From contig JAFRMA010000051.1 of NCBI GenBank assembly GCA_017430925.1, positions 1-61,505 on the forward strand: a stretch of 61,505 nucleotides of DNA, written 5' to 3'. Below, one piece after another: positions 1 through 8,608 of this stretch; positions within the stretch are counted from its first letter, which is position 1, and each line of letters starts with the position of its first letter. Both the position numbers and the translations under genes were made by a program. Source of the DNA: Solobacterium sp. (GTDB taxonomy: Bacteria; Bacillota_I; Bacilli_A; Erysipelotrichales; Erysipelotrichaceae). The notes beneath the pieces are model-generated. The model searched no databases. It was not told where the DNA came from and was given only the letters and a program-made list of their open reading frames with translations.

Positions 1-187
1 ACAGTTTCTTCCATTCTTCTTCCAGAATATCTGTGCAATACTCTGTTTCCGGAAGATACGGATAAGGGGAGTATGTCAGTCTCCTGTCTTTTTTCACCGC
101 TGAAATGATCATCACTGCCGCAAGTATAAGTACAACAGCGAAATAAACAGCTTTGGGAATTCTGTATGTTGTTTTATTCCTGTTCAT
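1..187 (-). CDS. Small membrane protein of unknown function, cut by the left edge
   Basis: Only the N-terminal 62 residues are in the window; the frame runs off the left edge without a stop. The start is basic (MNRNKTTYR), followed by one hydrophobic segment at about residues 13-32, then a charged, tyrosine- and proline-containing stretch. This suggests a bitopic protein with most of its chain outside the membrane, or a signal anchor. I do not recognise the family. The ATG at 187 has AGGA 7 nt upstream; an in-frame GTG at 205 with GGAAG 7 nt upstream is an equally good start and would add six residues. It lies just downstream of the murA terminator. Confidence 0.6.
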   Translation of the reverse strand, partial: MNRNKTTYRIPKAVYFAVVLILAAVMIISAVKKDRRLTYSPYPYLPETEYCTDILEEEWKKL

Positions 188-232
188 GTCCTGGTCCTGT
201 ATCACCGTTATTCTTCCGGATTCCCCGATATA

Positions 233-257
233 GAAAACACCTCCGGGTATCCCGGAG
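233..257 (-). terminator. Intrinsic terminator of murA
   Basis: Perfect 7-bp stem CTCCGGG/CCCGGAG with a 3-nt loop, starting 7 nt after the murA stop and followed on the minus strand by a T-rich run (TGTTTTCT). It separates murA from the small membrane protein gene downstream. Confidence 0.8.
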
Positions 258-264
258 ATGTTAC

Positions 265-1527
265 TTAGCCTTCAATTGTTTCACGCCAGATATTCGCTCC
301 GAGTTTCTTCAGTTTACCGTCAATATCATCGTATCCTCTGTCGATATGATAGATATCATGGATCTCGGTAATTCCTTCTGCCAGAAGTCCGGCGATGATC
401 ATGCTGGCACCACAGCGCAGATCTGTCGCAGTCACTTTATCTCCGTATAATTTCTTCGGTCCCGTAATTGTACTGGAACCATTGGTTATTTCAATTTCCG
501 CACCCATTCTCTGCAGTTCAAGACAGTGTTTGAATCTCTCACTGTAGACAGTATCTGTCACGTGGCTTACACCTTGTACCTGGGTAAGCAAGGCTGTCAG
601 AGGCTGCTGAAGATCTGTTGCGAAGCCGGGATATGGCTTGGTGGTAATATCCACTGCTTTCAGATTACCGGAATGACGTACTGTGATACTGTCTACACCG
701 ATATCCATCCGCACACCCATTTCTTCCAGTTTTGAGGTTAATGCTTCAATATGCTTGGGAATGATATTGGAGATCTTCATCTCTTCTGCGCAGGCAGCTG
801 CCATGATCACAAAGGTGCCTGCTTCAATACGATCCGGGATGATTTCATGGATACATCCGTTCAGGTTCTTTACACCGTCGATCGTAATCACATTTGTGCC
901 GGCACCGCGGATATTCGCACCCATCTTGTTCAGGAGTGTAGCTACATCGATGATTTCCGGTTCTCTTGCGGCATTCTCAATCGTCGTACGTCCTTCCGCA
1001 TAGACAGAAGCCATCATGATGTTAATGGTAGCTCCAACCGAAGCGATATCCAGGAAGATCTTGGTTCCGGTAAGTTTATCCGCCGTGATCGTATATCCTC
1101 CGCGTTCATACGTCACTACGGCACCTAACGCTTCAAAGCCCTTGATATGAAGGTCGATCGGTCTGGGACCCAGGTAACACCCGCCGGGCATCTTGATTCT
1201 GACATGTCCGTACTTTCCCAGCAGCGCACCCATGAAGTAATAAGAAGCTCTGAGTTTTGTGACAACATCCTGTTCCAGATCCACATTAACCATATTTCTG
1301 GGATCGATCACGAGGACATCATCTTTTTCTTCAATATCCGCATGCAGGATCCGCAGAATCTCCGACAGAGATGCCACATCCGAGATCTCCGGCACACCCA
1401 GGATCGTTACCGGTTCATTCGCCAGTACTGCCGCGGGAATCAATGCGACTGTCGCATTCTTACTTCCGGAGATATATACTTCTCCGTTCAGTGGTTTTCC
1501 GCCTTCAATCTTAATTACTTGTTTCAT
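265..1527 (-). CDS. murA: UDP-N-acetylglucosamine 1-carboxyvinyltransferase (MurA/MurZ)
   Basis: First committed step of peptidoglycan synthesis in the cytoplasm: enolpyruvyl transfer from PEP to UDP-GlcNAc. The 420-residue product has the EPSP-synthase-like two-domain form, the N-terminal GSKNA motif near residue 21 and the catalytic-loop cysteine (C117 in PGGCYLGPRP), the residue attacked by fosfomycin. I place the start at 1527 because AGGAG lies 7 nt upstream; the ATG at 1533 abuts the ribosome site and is a poor choice. The gene overlaps the end of the upstream HAD gene, so the two are probably co-transcribed. Bacillota often carry two paralogues; which one this is cannot be told from this window. 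Confidence 0.95.
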   Translation of the reverse strand: MKQVIKIEGGKPLNGEVYISGSKNATVALIPAAVLANEPVTILGVPEISDVASLSEILRILHADIEEKDDVLVIDPRNMVNVDLEQDVVTKLRASYYFMGALLGKYGHVRIKMPGGCYLGPRPIDLHIKGFEALGAVVTYERGGYTITADKLTGTKIFLDIASVGATINIMMASVYAEGRTTIENAAREPEIIDVATLLNKMGANIRGAGTNVITIDGVKNLNGCIHEIIPDRIEAGTFVIMAAACAEEMKISNIIPKHIEALTSKLEEMGVRMDIGVDSITVRHSGNLKAVDITTKPYPGFATDLQQPLTALLTQVQGVSHVTDTVYSERFKHCLELQRMGAEIEITNGSSTITGPKKLYGDKVTATDLRCGASMIIAGLLAEGITEIHDIYHIDRGYDDIDGKLKKLGANIWRETIEG

Positions 1528-2176
1528 ATTCATACTCCTTTAGAAGGATCTTTTCAATTTCCCGTATATTCTGTACCAGAACATCCGCTTCTGACTGGTC
1601 TTGTTTAAATCTCTGATCTTCCCGGGCAATCACATACATACCTGCGCTTTTTCCGGAACGTATACCTAGTTCCGAATCTTCATATACCACACATTCATCC
1701 GCAGATACACGCAGTTCTTCCGCTGCCATCAAGTAGATATCCGGAGCCGGTTTGGGATTGGCGATTTCTTCGCCGCTCTGGATATAATCGAAGTATTCTT
1801 CAATTTCCATTTCCTGTAATGCCTTGCGTACCGTCTTCAGCGGTGAAGAGGAACAACACGCAAGCAGGAATCCCCTGTTCTTCAGATCACACAGGACTTC
1901 CCTGACTCCGTCAAACCGGATTTCCCGGTAATTGCAGGGATGTTCGTCAAAGTAATGTTCGTTGGTTTCCTTCAGCTGTGATACGGGGATCTTTCCATCC
2001 AGCAGTTCATACAGGATCCGGTATGTCACATCCATCGTGGTTCCGATCACACTCCAGATCTTTTCTTCCGGACCGGTATATCCGAAACCGCGCATCTGCG
2101 CAAGTGTTCCCTCCATGTAGAAAAGCTCACTATCACAGAGTATACCATCCATGTCAAACAGAACTGCCTGAATCAT
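1511..2176 (-). CDS. HAD-superfamily phosphatase, beta-phosphoglucomutase/GPH-like
   Basis: 221 residues with all four HAD motifs: DMDG at residues 8-11 (nucleophile Asp), CSSS near 108 (motif II), a Lys in NPKPAPD near 141 (motif III) and YEDSELG near 165 (motif IV). The helical cap between motifs I and II is typical of the beta-phosphoglucomutase/phosphoglycolate-phosphatase subfamily. The exact substrate cannot be read from sequence; a sugar phosphate is likely. A promoter with TTGGTA-17-TAAAAT lies so close to the ATG that the transcript would have only a few leader bases. It is the first gene of a short unit with murA. Confidence 0.85.
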   Translation of the reverse strand: MIQAVLFDMDGILCDSELFYMEGTLAQMRGFGYTGPEEKIWSVIGTTMDVTYRILYELLDGKIPVSQLKETNEHYFDEHPCNYREIRFDGVREVLCDLKNRGFLLACCSSSPLKTVRKALQEMEIEEYFDYIQSGEEIANPKPAPDIYLMAAEELRVSADECVVYEDSELGIRSGKSAGMYVIAREDQRFKQDQSEADVLVQNIREIEKILLKEYEYETSN

Positions 2177-2187
2177 TATCCCATTCC

Positions 2188-2216
2188 ATTTTACTTGAAT
2201 TACGAGGATATACCAA
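2188..2216 (-). promoter_or_regulatory. Promoter of the HAD-murA unit
   Basis: Minus-strand TTGGTA (2211-2216), 17-bp spacer, TAAAAT (2188-2193). The -10 box ends 11 nt before the ATG at 2176, leaving a predicted leader of about 2-5 nt. Confidence 0.6.
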
Positions 2217-2326
2217 CAAAAACCTATACCGGATAAATCTTATGCGTTGGGAAGTATTTCAATGAAATCCTTATCGTTAAACTGATGAAGTTTTTTCCAA
2301 AACAAGTTATACTGACATAAACAATC

Positions 2327-3043
2327 ATGAGTATGGATAACAAAAAGAAAACCAAATTGGTTACCTTGGCGGTGATTGCTTTGATTATCATACTTACCGT
2401 CATTTTGTTCATGAAGTTTTTCGGGACACGCTTCCTGGAGATCTTTCATATCCTCCGCAGAGGCAATCAACAGGAGATCATGGACTATCTGAACAGCCAG
2501 AGTAAGGTCCGCGGTCTGATCAGTGTATACTTCATCTCGATACTGCAGGTCGTTTCCATTGTGATACCCGGGTTTGCGATTCAGATCTCATCCGGATTGA
2601 TCTACGGGTGGTTTCCTGCGTTTATTATCAATTATCTGGGTTTTATTACCGGCAATGCGGTTGTCTTCTACGTAGCCCGCAGAGTCGGCAAGGAGATCAT
2701 CAGCGTATTTATCGATGACTCCGGGAAATCCAGTAAACTGATCTGTCTGATCAACGACAACAATCCGGCAATGACCGTTGGTATGGCATGTCTGGTACCC
2801 GGTGTGCCTAACGGAATCATCCCTTATCTTGGCGCCCGCGCGGAAATACGCTGGAGACGTTTTGTGGAAGCGATTGCCTATACCTGCTGGCCTCAGATCT
2901 TGTGTAACTGTATTGCCGGTCATTTCCTGATCCGCGGTAAATATCTGTTTACGGTCATTACCTTTGTGGCACAGATCCTGCTGATCGTACTCATGCAGAG
3001 ATACAGGTATAAGTTGTCACGTTACTTCAAAAACACGTTATAA
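2327..3043 (+). CDS. TVP38/TMEM64 (DedA/VTT-like) membrane protein
   Basis: 238-residue integral membrane protein with about five to six hydrophobic segments. After an N-terminal anchor (residues 10-30), the central part (about residues 65-125) with its IPGF, GLIYGW and GNAVVFYVARR patterns fits the SNARE-associated/VTT domain of the TVP38 family. Such proteins are membrane transporters or scramblases of poorly defined substrate; in bacteria some recycle undecaprenyl phosphate or phospholipids. No Shine-Dalgarno is visible. A TATACT box (2308-2313) ends 13 nt before the ATG, so the leader would be very short. Convergent with fba and sharing its terminator. Confidence 0.8.
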   Translation: MSMDNKKKTKLVTLAVIALIIILTVILFMKFFGTRFLEIFHILRRGNQQEIMDYLNSQSKVRGLISVYFISILQVVSIVIPGFAIQISSGLIYGWFPAFIINYLGFITGNAVVFYVARRVGKEIISVFIDDSGKSSKLICLINDNNPAMTVGMACLVPGVPNGIIPYLGARAEIRWRRFVEAIAYTCWPQILCNCIAGHFLIRGKYLFTVITFVAQILLIVLMQRYRYKLSRYFKNTL

Positions 3044-3045
3044 AG

Positions 3046-3079
3046 AAAAGACTGTTACTTCACTGTAACAGTCTTTTTT
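3046..3079. terminator. Bidirectional terminator between the TVP38-like gene and fba
   Basis: A-run, 9-bp perfect stem GACTGTTAC/GTAACAGTC with a 6-nt loop, then a T-run. It can serve both convergent genes. Confidence 0.9.
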
Positions 3080-3098
3080 CATGTTTACCTGACTGGAT

Positions 3099-3965
3099 TT
3101 ATGCCTTTCCTGCAGAGCCAAACTGGTTAACCATCTCAATGACTTTCGCTGTGATTGCGTCACATCCAGGTTTCAGAAGCTTGCGGGGATCGTAGCCTTT
3201 ACCTTCAAGATCCTTACCGGCTTCAAAGTATTTTCTGGTCGCTGCCGCAAATACCAGCTGCAGGTCTGTATTGACGTTGATCTTGGATACACCCATGGTG
3301 ATTGCCTTGTGTACCTGATCAAACGGAATACCGCTGCCTCCGTGCAGTACCAACGGTTTGCCGTGAACAGCTTCGTTGATTTCTTCCAGACGTTCAAAGT
3401 TCAGCCCCTGCCAATCCGGCGGATAAATACCATGAATATTACCGATTCCTGCTGCCAGGAAATCTACACCCAATTCAGCAATCGCTGCACATTCCTTCGG
3501 GTCAGCAAGTTCACCGGCAGAAGTAACACCATCTTCTGTACCGCCGATACCGCCGACTTCACACTCAACAGAGATTCCCTTGCTGTGCGCAAGTTCAATA
3601 ATTTCCTTGGATTTCTTCAGATTTTCTTCGAAATCATAATGAGAGCCATCAAACATAATGGAAGTAAAGCCTGCTTCGATACAAGCTTTCGCGCCTTCAA
3701 ATGTACCATGGTCGAGATGTAATGCCACAGGAACTGTAATACCCATGGAATCATGAAGATCTCTGACCATATCGGCAACTGTCTTGAAGCCGCCCATATA
3801 TTTGCCTGCGCCTTCCGAAACCTGCAGAATTACAGGAGAATTCGCCTGCTGGACACCCGCAAGAACTGCCTTTGTCCATTCCAGGTTATTCAGGTTAAAC
3901 GCGCCGATCGTATAATGGCCTTCATGTGCTTTATTGATCATCTCTGTTGCGGATACCATTACCAT
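3099..3965 (-). CDS. fba: Class II fructose-1,6-bisphosphate aldolase
   Basis: Cytoplasmic zinc enzyme of glycolysis and gluconeogenesis: reversible cleavage of fructose-1,6-bisphosphate to DHAP and glyceraldehyde-3-phosphate. The 288 residues match the class II length. Metal ligands are visible in HLDHG (near residue 83), GNIHG (near 178) and VLHGGSG (near 208); the NVNTDLQ phosphate-binding segment lies near 230. AGGAGG sits 9 nt before the ATG at 3965. It is monocistronic, with a terminator downstream and a divergent gene upstream. Confidence 0.95.
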   Translation of the reverse strand: MVMVSATEMINKAHEGHYTIGAFNLNNLEWTKAVLAGVQQANSPVILQVSEGAGKYMGGFKTVADMVRDLHDSMGITVPVALHLDHGTFEGAKACIEAGFTSIMFDGSHYDFEENLKKSKEIIELAHSKGISVECEVGGIGGTEDGVTSAGELADPKECAAIAELGVDFLAAGIGNIHGIYPPDWQGLNFERLEEINEAVHGKPLVLHGGSGIPFDQVHKAITMGVSKINVNTDLQLVFAAATRKYFEAGKDLEGKGYDPRKLLKPGCDAITAKVIEMVNQFGSAGKA

Positions 3966-4086
3966 GATCTTATTCCTCCTCTTCTAGTACCTATTATTTT
4001 ATTCCAAAACTAATATTATTCCTAGTATAAATACTTTTACAGCAAAGAAAAACAGGAATTTGTACATATATTCATCAAAGAAGAAG

Positions 4087-4120
4087 TATAATATAAGCAG
4101 CGTAGAATTACGGGAAGGAG
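4087..4120 (+). promoter_or_regulatory. -10 box and ribosome site of the DUF937 gene
   Basis: Perfect TATAAT at 4087-4092 and AAGGAG at 4115-4120, 6 nt before the ATG at 4127. No convincing -35 box is seen. Confidence 0.5.
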
Positions 4121-4126
4121 AATCAA

Positions 4127-4861
4127 ATGAATCTTTTACAATTATTGTTGAAGACACTGGTTTCAACACAATCTGTCAACTCTGTTTCCAAGAAAACAGG
4201 GTTAAGTCAGGAGCTGGTTACCAAACTGATCATTACAGCTCTGCCTATTCTGATCAAATACATGACCAGGAACGCTTCTTCACAGAGCGGCGCGTTATCC
4301 CTGCTCGGTGCTCTGACACAGCACAAGGTCACAAAGACCATGGCTGAACAGATCGATGAAGTTGATGAAGTAGACGGCGGTAAGATCATCGGCCATATCC
4401 TTGGTGATGATAATGACAAGGTAGTCCGTGCTCTCTCCGCAGAAACAGGCGTCAACACAGCAGATGTTGCCAAGACACTCGGAAGCATCGCTCCGGCTCT
4501 TCTGGCAGGTCTTGCGGCAGCAACAAACGCAGCAACCTCCATGGATAAGGCAGACGACGTATTCGATCTCGGTGATCTTCTGACCATGTTCGCAGGCAAT
4601 CAGTATACCGTACAGCAGCAGCAACAGCAGCAGATCCAGCAGCAGCAACAGCAGGCTACAGTAGCCAATCTGCTGGGAACCCTGTTCGGACAGCCGCAGC
4701 AGCCGGTACAGCAGGTTAAACCTGTACAGCAGCAGCAGACACCGATGGGTCTTCTCGGGGCTCTCTTCGGACAGCCGCAGCAGCCGGTACAGCAGACAAC
4801 TGCCGATACCAGCCTGAACGGTACAGAACTGCTCAACATCCTGACAGCTTTGATGAAGTAA
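4127..4861 (+). CDS. DUF937 protein with a glutamine-rich, repeat-bearing C-terminal tail
   Basis: 244 residues, no signal peptide. Residues 1-150 match the helical DUF937/YidB-like pattern: SKKTGLS, then LLGALTQH, then a GxxIxGHILG segment and an Ala-rich helix. From about residue 163 the chain becomes Gln-rich, with two poly-Gln runs of seven and then six to seven residues, followed by two copies of LLG(T/A)LFGQPQQPVQQ spaced 27 residues apart. The DUF937 function is unknown. The tail could act as an interaction or assembly region; this is inference. The gene stands alone with its own promoter, a good ribosome site and a terminator. Confidence 0.8.
   Translation: MNLLQLLLKTLVSTQSVNSVSKKTGLSQELVTKLIITALPILIKYMTRNASSQSGALSLLGALTQHKVTKTMAEQIDEVDEVDGGKIIGHILGDDNDKVVRALSAETGVNTADVAKTLGSIAPALLAGLAAATNAATSMDKADDVFDLGDLLTMFAGNQYTVQQQQQQQIQQQQQQATVANLLGTLFGQPQQPVQQVKPVQQQQTPMGLLGALFGQPQQPVQQTTADTSLNGTELLNILTALMK
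4682..4795 (+). repeat. Two 33-bp direct repeats in the DUF937 gene
   Basis: Near-identical 33-bp units at 4682-4714 and 4763-4795 encode the FGQPQQPVQQ segment twice. They are preceded by a CAG/CAA-rich tract (about 4612-4655) coding for poly-glutamine. The offset is 81 bp, a multiple of three, so copy-number changes would keep the frame. Confidence 0.9.
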
Positions 4862-4865
4862 TCAT

Positions 4866-4903
4866 AAAAAAACATTGCGGTTTATCTTACGCAATGTTTT
4901 TTT
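4866..4903. terminator. Bidirectional terminator between the DUF937 gene and rpoE
   Basis: A-run, 8-bp perfect stem ACATTGCG/CGCAATGT with a 10-nt loop, and a T-run of six or more. It serves two convergent genes. Confidence 0.9.
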
Positions 4904-4908
4904 ATACT

Positions 4909-5244
4909 CTAGTACTCGTCTTCTTCCCGGGGAAGCGGATTATCTTCATCCTCTTCTTCGTTTTCTAGGAGATCTTCATCATCATCAATCTCTTCGATTT
5001 CCGTATGTACTTCGTCAAAACGGCGGCGGTCACGAAGATCCCATTTATTTCCTTTCAGTGAAGCGAACCTTCCATCCATCATGAGTTCGGAATAAAATTC
5101 TGCTTTTTTGCGGTTACGATGATTTTCCGGGATATTCATGGTGTTGCACACTTCTACCCACAGGCGGGAAAACTCAATTTCCTTCTTCTGTTCTGACAGA
5201 CAATGATAAGCGACATCTGTCATGCTTTCTTTCATAGAGGACAT
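4909..5244 (-). CDS. rpoE: DNA-directed RNA polymerase delta subunit
   Basis: 111 residues with the two-part structure of RpoE of Gram-positive bacteria: a folded N-terminal HARE-type domain (about residues 1-75, FSRLWVEVC and FYSELMMDGRF) and a disordered, highly acidic C-terminal tail of Glu/Asp. Delta increases RNA polymerase recycling and sensitivity to initiating nucleotide levels. The tail is shorter than in Bacillus. The start at 5244 has AAGGAG 8 nt upstream, overlapping the argS stop region, so translation is coupled to argS. The order ywiB-argS-rpoE is also seen in Bacillus. Confidence 0.9.
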   Translation of the reverse strand: MSSMKESMTDVAYHCLSEQKKEIEFSRLWVEVCNTMNIPENHRNRKKAEFYSELMMDGRFASLKGNKWDLRDRRRFDEVHTEIEEIDDDEDLLENEEEDEDNPLPREEDEY

Positions 5245-5256
5245 ACGTATGACTCC

Positions 5257-6903
5257 TTACATGTGTTCCGGTGCGTTTACACCAATGCTTGCCAGAGCAT
5301 TCTTCAGTGTAATGCGGCACGCTTCAACCAGTGCTAATCTCTGGGCGGATAATTCCGGCTTTTCCGGGTCTAAAATTCTAGTATCATTGTAGTAACTATG
5401 GAATGCCTGCGCAAGTTTTGTGATGAAGTTTACCATTTTGTGCGGTGCTCTGCTGTCTGCCGCGTCCGCAACGACCTGTTCAAACTCATTCATTAACTTC
5501 AGCAGGGTCATTTCCTTATCGGTAGTAATCAGATCATAATGATCCGCGAATGTGATTCCGGTTCCCTTTTCCAGTACCGAACACATTCTGGCGTGCGCAT
5601 ACTGGGCATAGTAGACCGGGTTTTCATTACTCTGTTTCTTAGCCATATCCAGGTCGAAGTCCATCTGGGTATCCGCAGCTCTTGACGCGAAGAAGTAACG
5701 TACAGCGTCTACACCGGCTTCATCGATCAGATCTCGTAAAGCTACCGCCTTGCCGGAACGCTTGCTTAACTTGAATTCCTGACCATCCTTGATCATTCTT
5801 GCCATCTGGATGATATCTACACTGAGTTTATCCGCAGGATATCCAAGAGCCTGTATAGCTGCTTTCAGACGTGGCACATAACCATGATGATCCGCACCGA
5901 AGAAATTCACCAGGGCATCGAATCCACGATCCAGTTTATCCAGGTGATAAGCGATATCCGGCATCAGATACGTATAACTGCCGTCGCTCTTGACCAAAAC
6001 TCTGTCTTTATCATCCCCGAAGGCAGTAGAACGCAGGAACAACGCGCCGTCCTGTTCGTAGGTATATCCTTCCGCTTTCAGCTGATTCAAGGCTTTCTCC
6101 ACCAGACCACGGTCACGGATATCCTGTTCACTGGTCCAGACATCGAAGCTTACCCGGAATTCTTCCAGATCACGGCGTAACTTGGCAACTTCCGCTTTCA
6201 GACCGTAGGCACGGAAATACGGAAGACTCTCCTGCGGATCTGTATCCGCATACTTTGTGCCGATCTCCTTGAAGATCTCTCCGGCAATGATGACCAGATC
6301 CTCACCGTAGTATCCATCCTGAGGCATTTCCGCATCTTTGCCGCAAGCCTGCAGATAACGCGCCTGCAGAGACTTGGCCATATTGTTGATCTGGTTTCCG
6401 GCATCATTCACATAATACTCTCTGGTTACGTCATATCCTGCCATCTTCATCAGTCTGGCTGTGGAGTCACCGGAGGCGGCTCCTCTGGCATGCCCCGGAT
6501 GAAGATCCCCGGTCGGATTGGCAGACACATATTCCAGATTATATTTCTTTCCCTGTCCGTGTTTGGAACAGCCATAGTCATCTTTCCGTTCTAGAACCTT
6601 ACGGATCACTCCCTGCAGAGAATCATGTTTCATAAAGACATTCATGAAACCCGGACCGGCAATCTCGATACGATCCGCACCGGCTTTCTCCAGGTCAAAC
6701 GCTTCCGCAATCCCGGCAGCTGCCTCTCTGGGATTCATACTGGCTTTCTTCGCGTATTTCATCGCTATATTCGTCGCGTAATCCCCATGCGCCTTTTCTC
6801 TCGGCAGACTGAGTTCCACCGACTCCGGTCCAAGATCCATCTGAAGGACAACGGACGCTGCCCTGGCAAACTCACTTTTCAGGTTTTTCTCAATTTCGTT
6901 CAT
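5257..6903 (-). CDS. argS: Arginyl-tRNA synthetase
   Basis: Class I synthetase charging tRNA-Arg in the cytoplasm, 548 residues. The HIGH motif appears as HPGH (135-138) and the KMSKS motif as KLSKR (378-382), both acceptable class I variants. There is an N-terminal Add-1 domain before residue 110 and a DALR anticodon-binding domain in the last 110 residues. GGAGAG precedes the ATG at 6903 by 6 nt and overlaps the stop of the YwiB-like gene, so the genes are translationally coupled. Confidence 0.97.
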   Translation of the reverse strand: MNEIEKNLKSEFARAASVVLQMDLGPESVELSLPREKAHGDYATNIAMKYAKKASMNPREAAAGIAEAFDLEKAGADRIEIAGPGFMNVFMKHDSLQGVIRKVLERKDDYGCSKHGQGKKYNLEYVSANPTGDLHPGHARGAASGDSTARLMKMAGYDVTREYYVNDAGNQINNMAKSLQARYLQACGKDAEMPQDGYYGEDLVIIAGEIFKEIGTKYADTDPQESLPYFRAYGLKAEVAKLRRDLEEFRVSFDVWTSEQDIRDRGLVEKALNQLKAEGYTYEQDGALFLRSTAFGDDKDRVLVKSDGSYTYLMPDIAYHLDKLDRGFDALVNFFGADHHGYVPRLKAAIQALGYPADKLSVDIIQMARMIKDGQEFKLSKRSGKAVALRDLIDEAGVDAVRYFFASRAADTQMDFDLDMAKKQSNENPVYYAQYAHARMCSVLEKGTGITFADHYDLITTDKEMTLLKLMNEFEQVVADAADSRAPHKMVNFITKLAQAFHSYYNDTRILDPEKPELSAQRLALVEACRITLKNALASIGVNAPEHM

Positions 6904-6906
6904 AAG

Positions 6907-7281
6907 TTACTCTCCAAATTCCCAAATCAGGATCTGATGTGTCACCGGCACATCCTCCTGAAGGATATGATATTCGATCTCCCAGCGTTTTTCACTGAGT
7001 TCACAGCGGTCCATATATGTTTCCAGCATCATTACTCCGTAAGGGCTTAATACTCTGGCAAAACTCTTCTCTTTCAGGATCAGGTCTGTTTCACTGATCA
7101 GATCCGATATACGCTTCAGGACAAAGTGTCCCTGCCCGTATAAGATCTCGTGAGTGATATGATCCGAACTGTTTTCCCTGTACGTAAGCTTTCCCTGACA
7201 GATATCTCCAAGATCATCCGCAAGTACTGTACTGGTATGACTTAGTTGATCGTATTGTATCAGTTTTATGTGAATTTTCAT
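6907..7281 (-). CDS. DUF1934 (YwiB-like) beta-barrel protein
   Basis: 124 residues with alternating short beta strands, matching the DUF1934 calycin-like family typified by Bacillus YwiB. The function is unknown. Its position directly upstream of argS-rpoE matches the conserved neighbourhood and supports the assignment. Its promoter (TTGACA-16-TATAAT) is one of the strongest in the window. The leader is only about 10 nt, with a weak AAGAGA element 7 nt before the ATG. Confidence 0.8.
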   Translation of the reverse strand: MKIHIKLIQYDQLSHTSTVLADDLGDICQGKLTYRENSSDHITHEILYGQGHFVLKRISDLISETDLILKEKSFARVLSPYGVMMLETYMDRCELSEKRWEIEYHILQEDVPVTHQILIWEFGE

Positions 7282-7298
7282 AATAATTTCTCTTAAGT

Positions 7299-7326
7299 AT
7301 TATATTTGGGAAAGACGGCTTGTCAA
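7299..7326 (-). promoter_or_regulatory. Consensus promoter of ywiB-argS-rpoE
   Basis: Both hexamers are perfect on the minus strand: TTGACA (7321-7326) and TATAAT (7299-7304) with a 16-bp spacer. The -10 box ends 17 nt before the ATG. Confidence 0.85.
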
Positions 7327-7352
7327 TATAGAATCAAGATATTCTTACACAG

Positions 7353-7383
7353 AAAAAAACACCGGACGTTGATTTGTCCGATG
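7353..7383 (-). terminator. Terminator of the ispF-HD unit
   Basis: Minus strand: stem CATCGGAC/GTCCGGTG (one G-T pair) with an 8-nt loop, followed by seven T. It ends 8 nt past the HD-gene stop. Confidence 0.85.
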
Positions 7384-7390
7384 TCTCTGT

Positions 7391-8605
7391 CTATTTTCTC
7401 ATCAATGGATAGAAGATCCTGTCATCGCTGAGTACCGGACCCCTGACCAGACCGGTGACGATAGCGGAAGCTTTGGATAGTTCTTCGATCTTTCCTGTAT
7501 GCACGAGGATCCAGATTGCCTTGTTGTCTTCTCCCTGATAAGGGACGTAAGGGCGCTGTCCGACTTCATCATACGCCAGATAGTATCTTTCATCATATCC
7601 GGAATTCTTCAGCTCCTGACGTATCTTTTCCACATTCTCCGGCGTATTCTCTTCGTACTTGAAGAGATTCCGGTTCAGGATCCTCTCCGCAAGATCAGCC
7701 GCGATGGAATCCTTGTCCAATGTAAGCAGCTGGAAGCCATAACTGCAGGTATACTCATCCAGAGGGAAGAATTCCTCCAGTGTCAGTTCTTCTCCGTTTA
7801 ACAGCGGAAGTAATGCCGGTACGGTCAAAATCTCCTTACCTTCAGCAGACAGATCACGCAGACGGGTGAACAACATACGTATCACGTTCTCATAACTGCG
7901 GGCAACCGGGTGATAATATACCTGCCAGTACATGTGATATCTCGCCATGATATAGTTCTCCACGGCATAGACACCACTCTCCTTGACCACGATATATCCT
8001 TCGCTTACACGCATTGTACGCAGGATCCTCTCCAGGTCAAATTCACCGTAGGCAGTACCGGTAAAGTACGCGTCACGCAGAAGATAATCCATACGGTCCG
8101 CATCCAGCTGTGCGCTGATCAGCTGAGACAACAAGGGATTCGCATACTGGTTACGCAGCACATCCGCCACATCCTTAGCCAGACCCTCTGCACAGCGATT
8201 CAGGATCCCGGAGATCTCAGGATCTTCTTCAATGATCTTCACGGTATACACTTCATGAGAGATCTTTGAGATTGCTTCAAACGCATGGGAATACGGTCCA
8301 TGCCCGATATCATGCAGTAATGCCGCAAGCATCACCGTAACCTTCTCTTTTTCATCCAGTTCCGCACAGAGATCCGGCACTTCCGTAACCATTCTCCTCA
8401 CGATCTCGTATACACCCAGGGAATGCGCAAAACGTGTATGATCCGCTGTGTGATAGACCGTATACGCACCGCCAAGCTGACGTATCCGGCGCAGACGCTG
8501 AAACCACCGGGAATTGATACAATCCCAGACCACTTCATAATCCACGTGAATATATCCGTGTACCGGATCACGCAGAACTTTTTGTTCCGATGTCTTTCTG
8601 AACAT
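7391..8605 (-). CDS. HD-domain phosphohydrolase, YwfO/SAMHD1-like
   Basis: 404 residues. The HD metal site is complete: H in HTRFAHSLG (near 56-63), HD in LLHDIGHGPYSH (near 98) and D in QLDADRMDYLLRD (near 168). The N-terminal RDPVHGYI motif is typical of the dNTP triphosphohydrolase-like branch that includes Bacillus YwfO. The role is probably hydrolysis of (d)NTPs or a related phosphoester; the exact substrate is not visible. The ATG at 8605 lies 3 nt after the ispF stop, with GGAAAG 11 nt upstream inside ispF, so the two genes form an operon. Confidence 0.88.
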   Translation of the reverse strand: MFRKTSEQKVLRDPVHGYIHVDYEVVWDCINSRWFQRLRRIRQLGGAYTVYHTADHTRFAHSLGVYEIVRRMVTEVPDLCAELDEKEKVTVMLAALLHDIGHGPYSHAFEAISKISHEVYTVKIIEEDPEISGILNRCAEGLAKDVADVLRNQYANPLLSQLISAQLDADRMDYLLRDAYFTGTAYGEFDLERILRTMRVSEGYIVVKESGVYAVENYIMARYHMYWQVYYHPVARSYENVIRMLFTRLRDLSAEGKEILTVPALLPLLNGEELTLEEFFPLDEYTCSYGFQLLTLDKDSIAADLAERILNRNLFKYEENTPENVEKIRQELKNSGYDERYYLAYDEVGQRPYVPYQGEDNKAIWILVHTGKIEELSKASAIVTGLVRGPVLSDDRIFYPLMRK

Positions 8606-8608
8606 ATT

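Noticed and set aside
4612..4655. CAG/CAA tract as a CRISPR or non-coding repeat
   Set aside because: It is in frame within a well-supported gene and codes for glutamine; there are no spacers.
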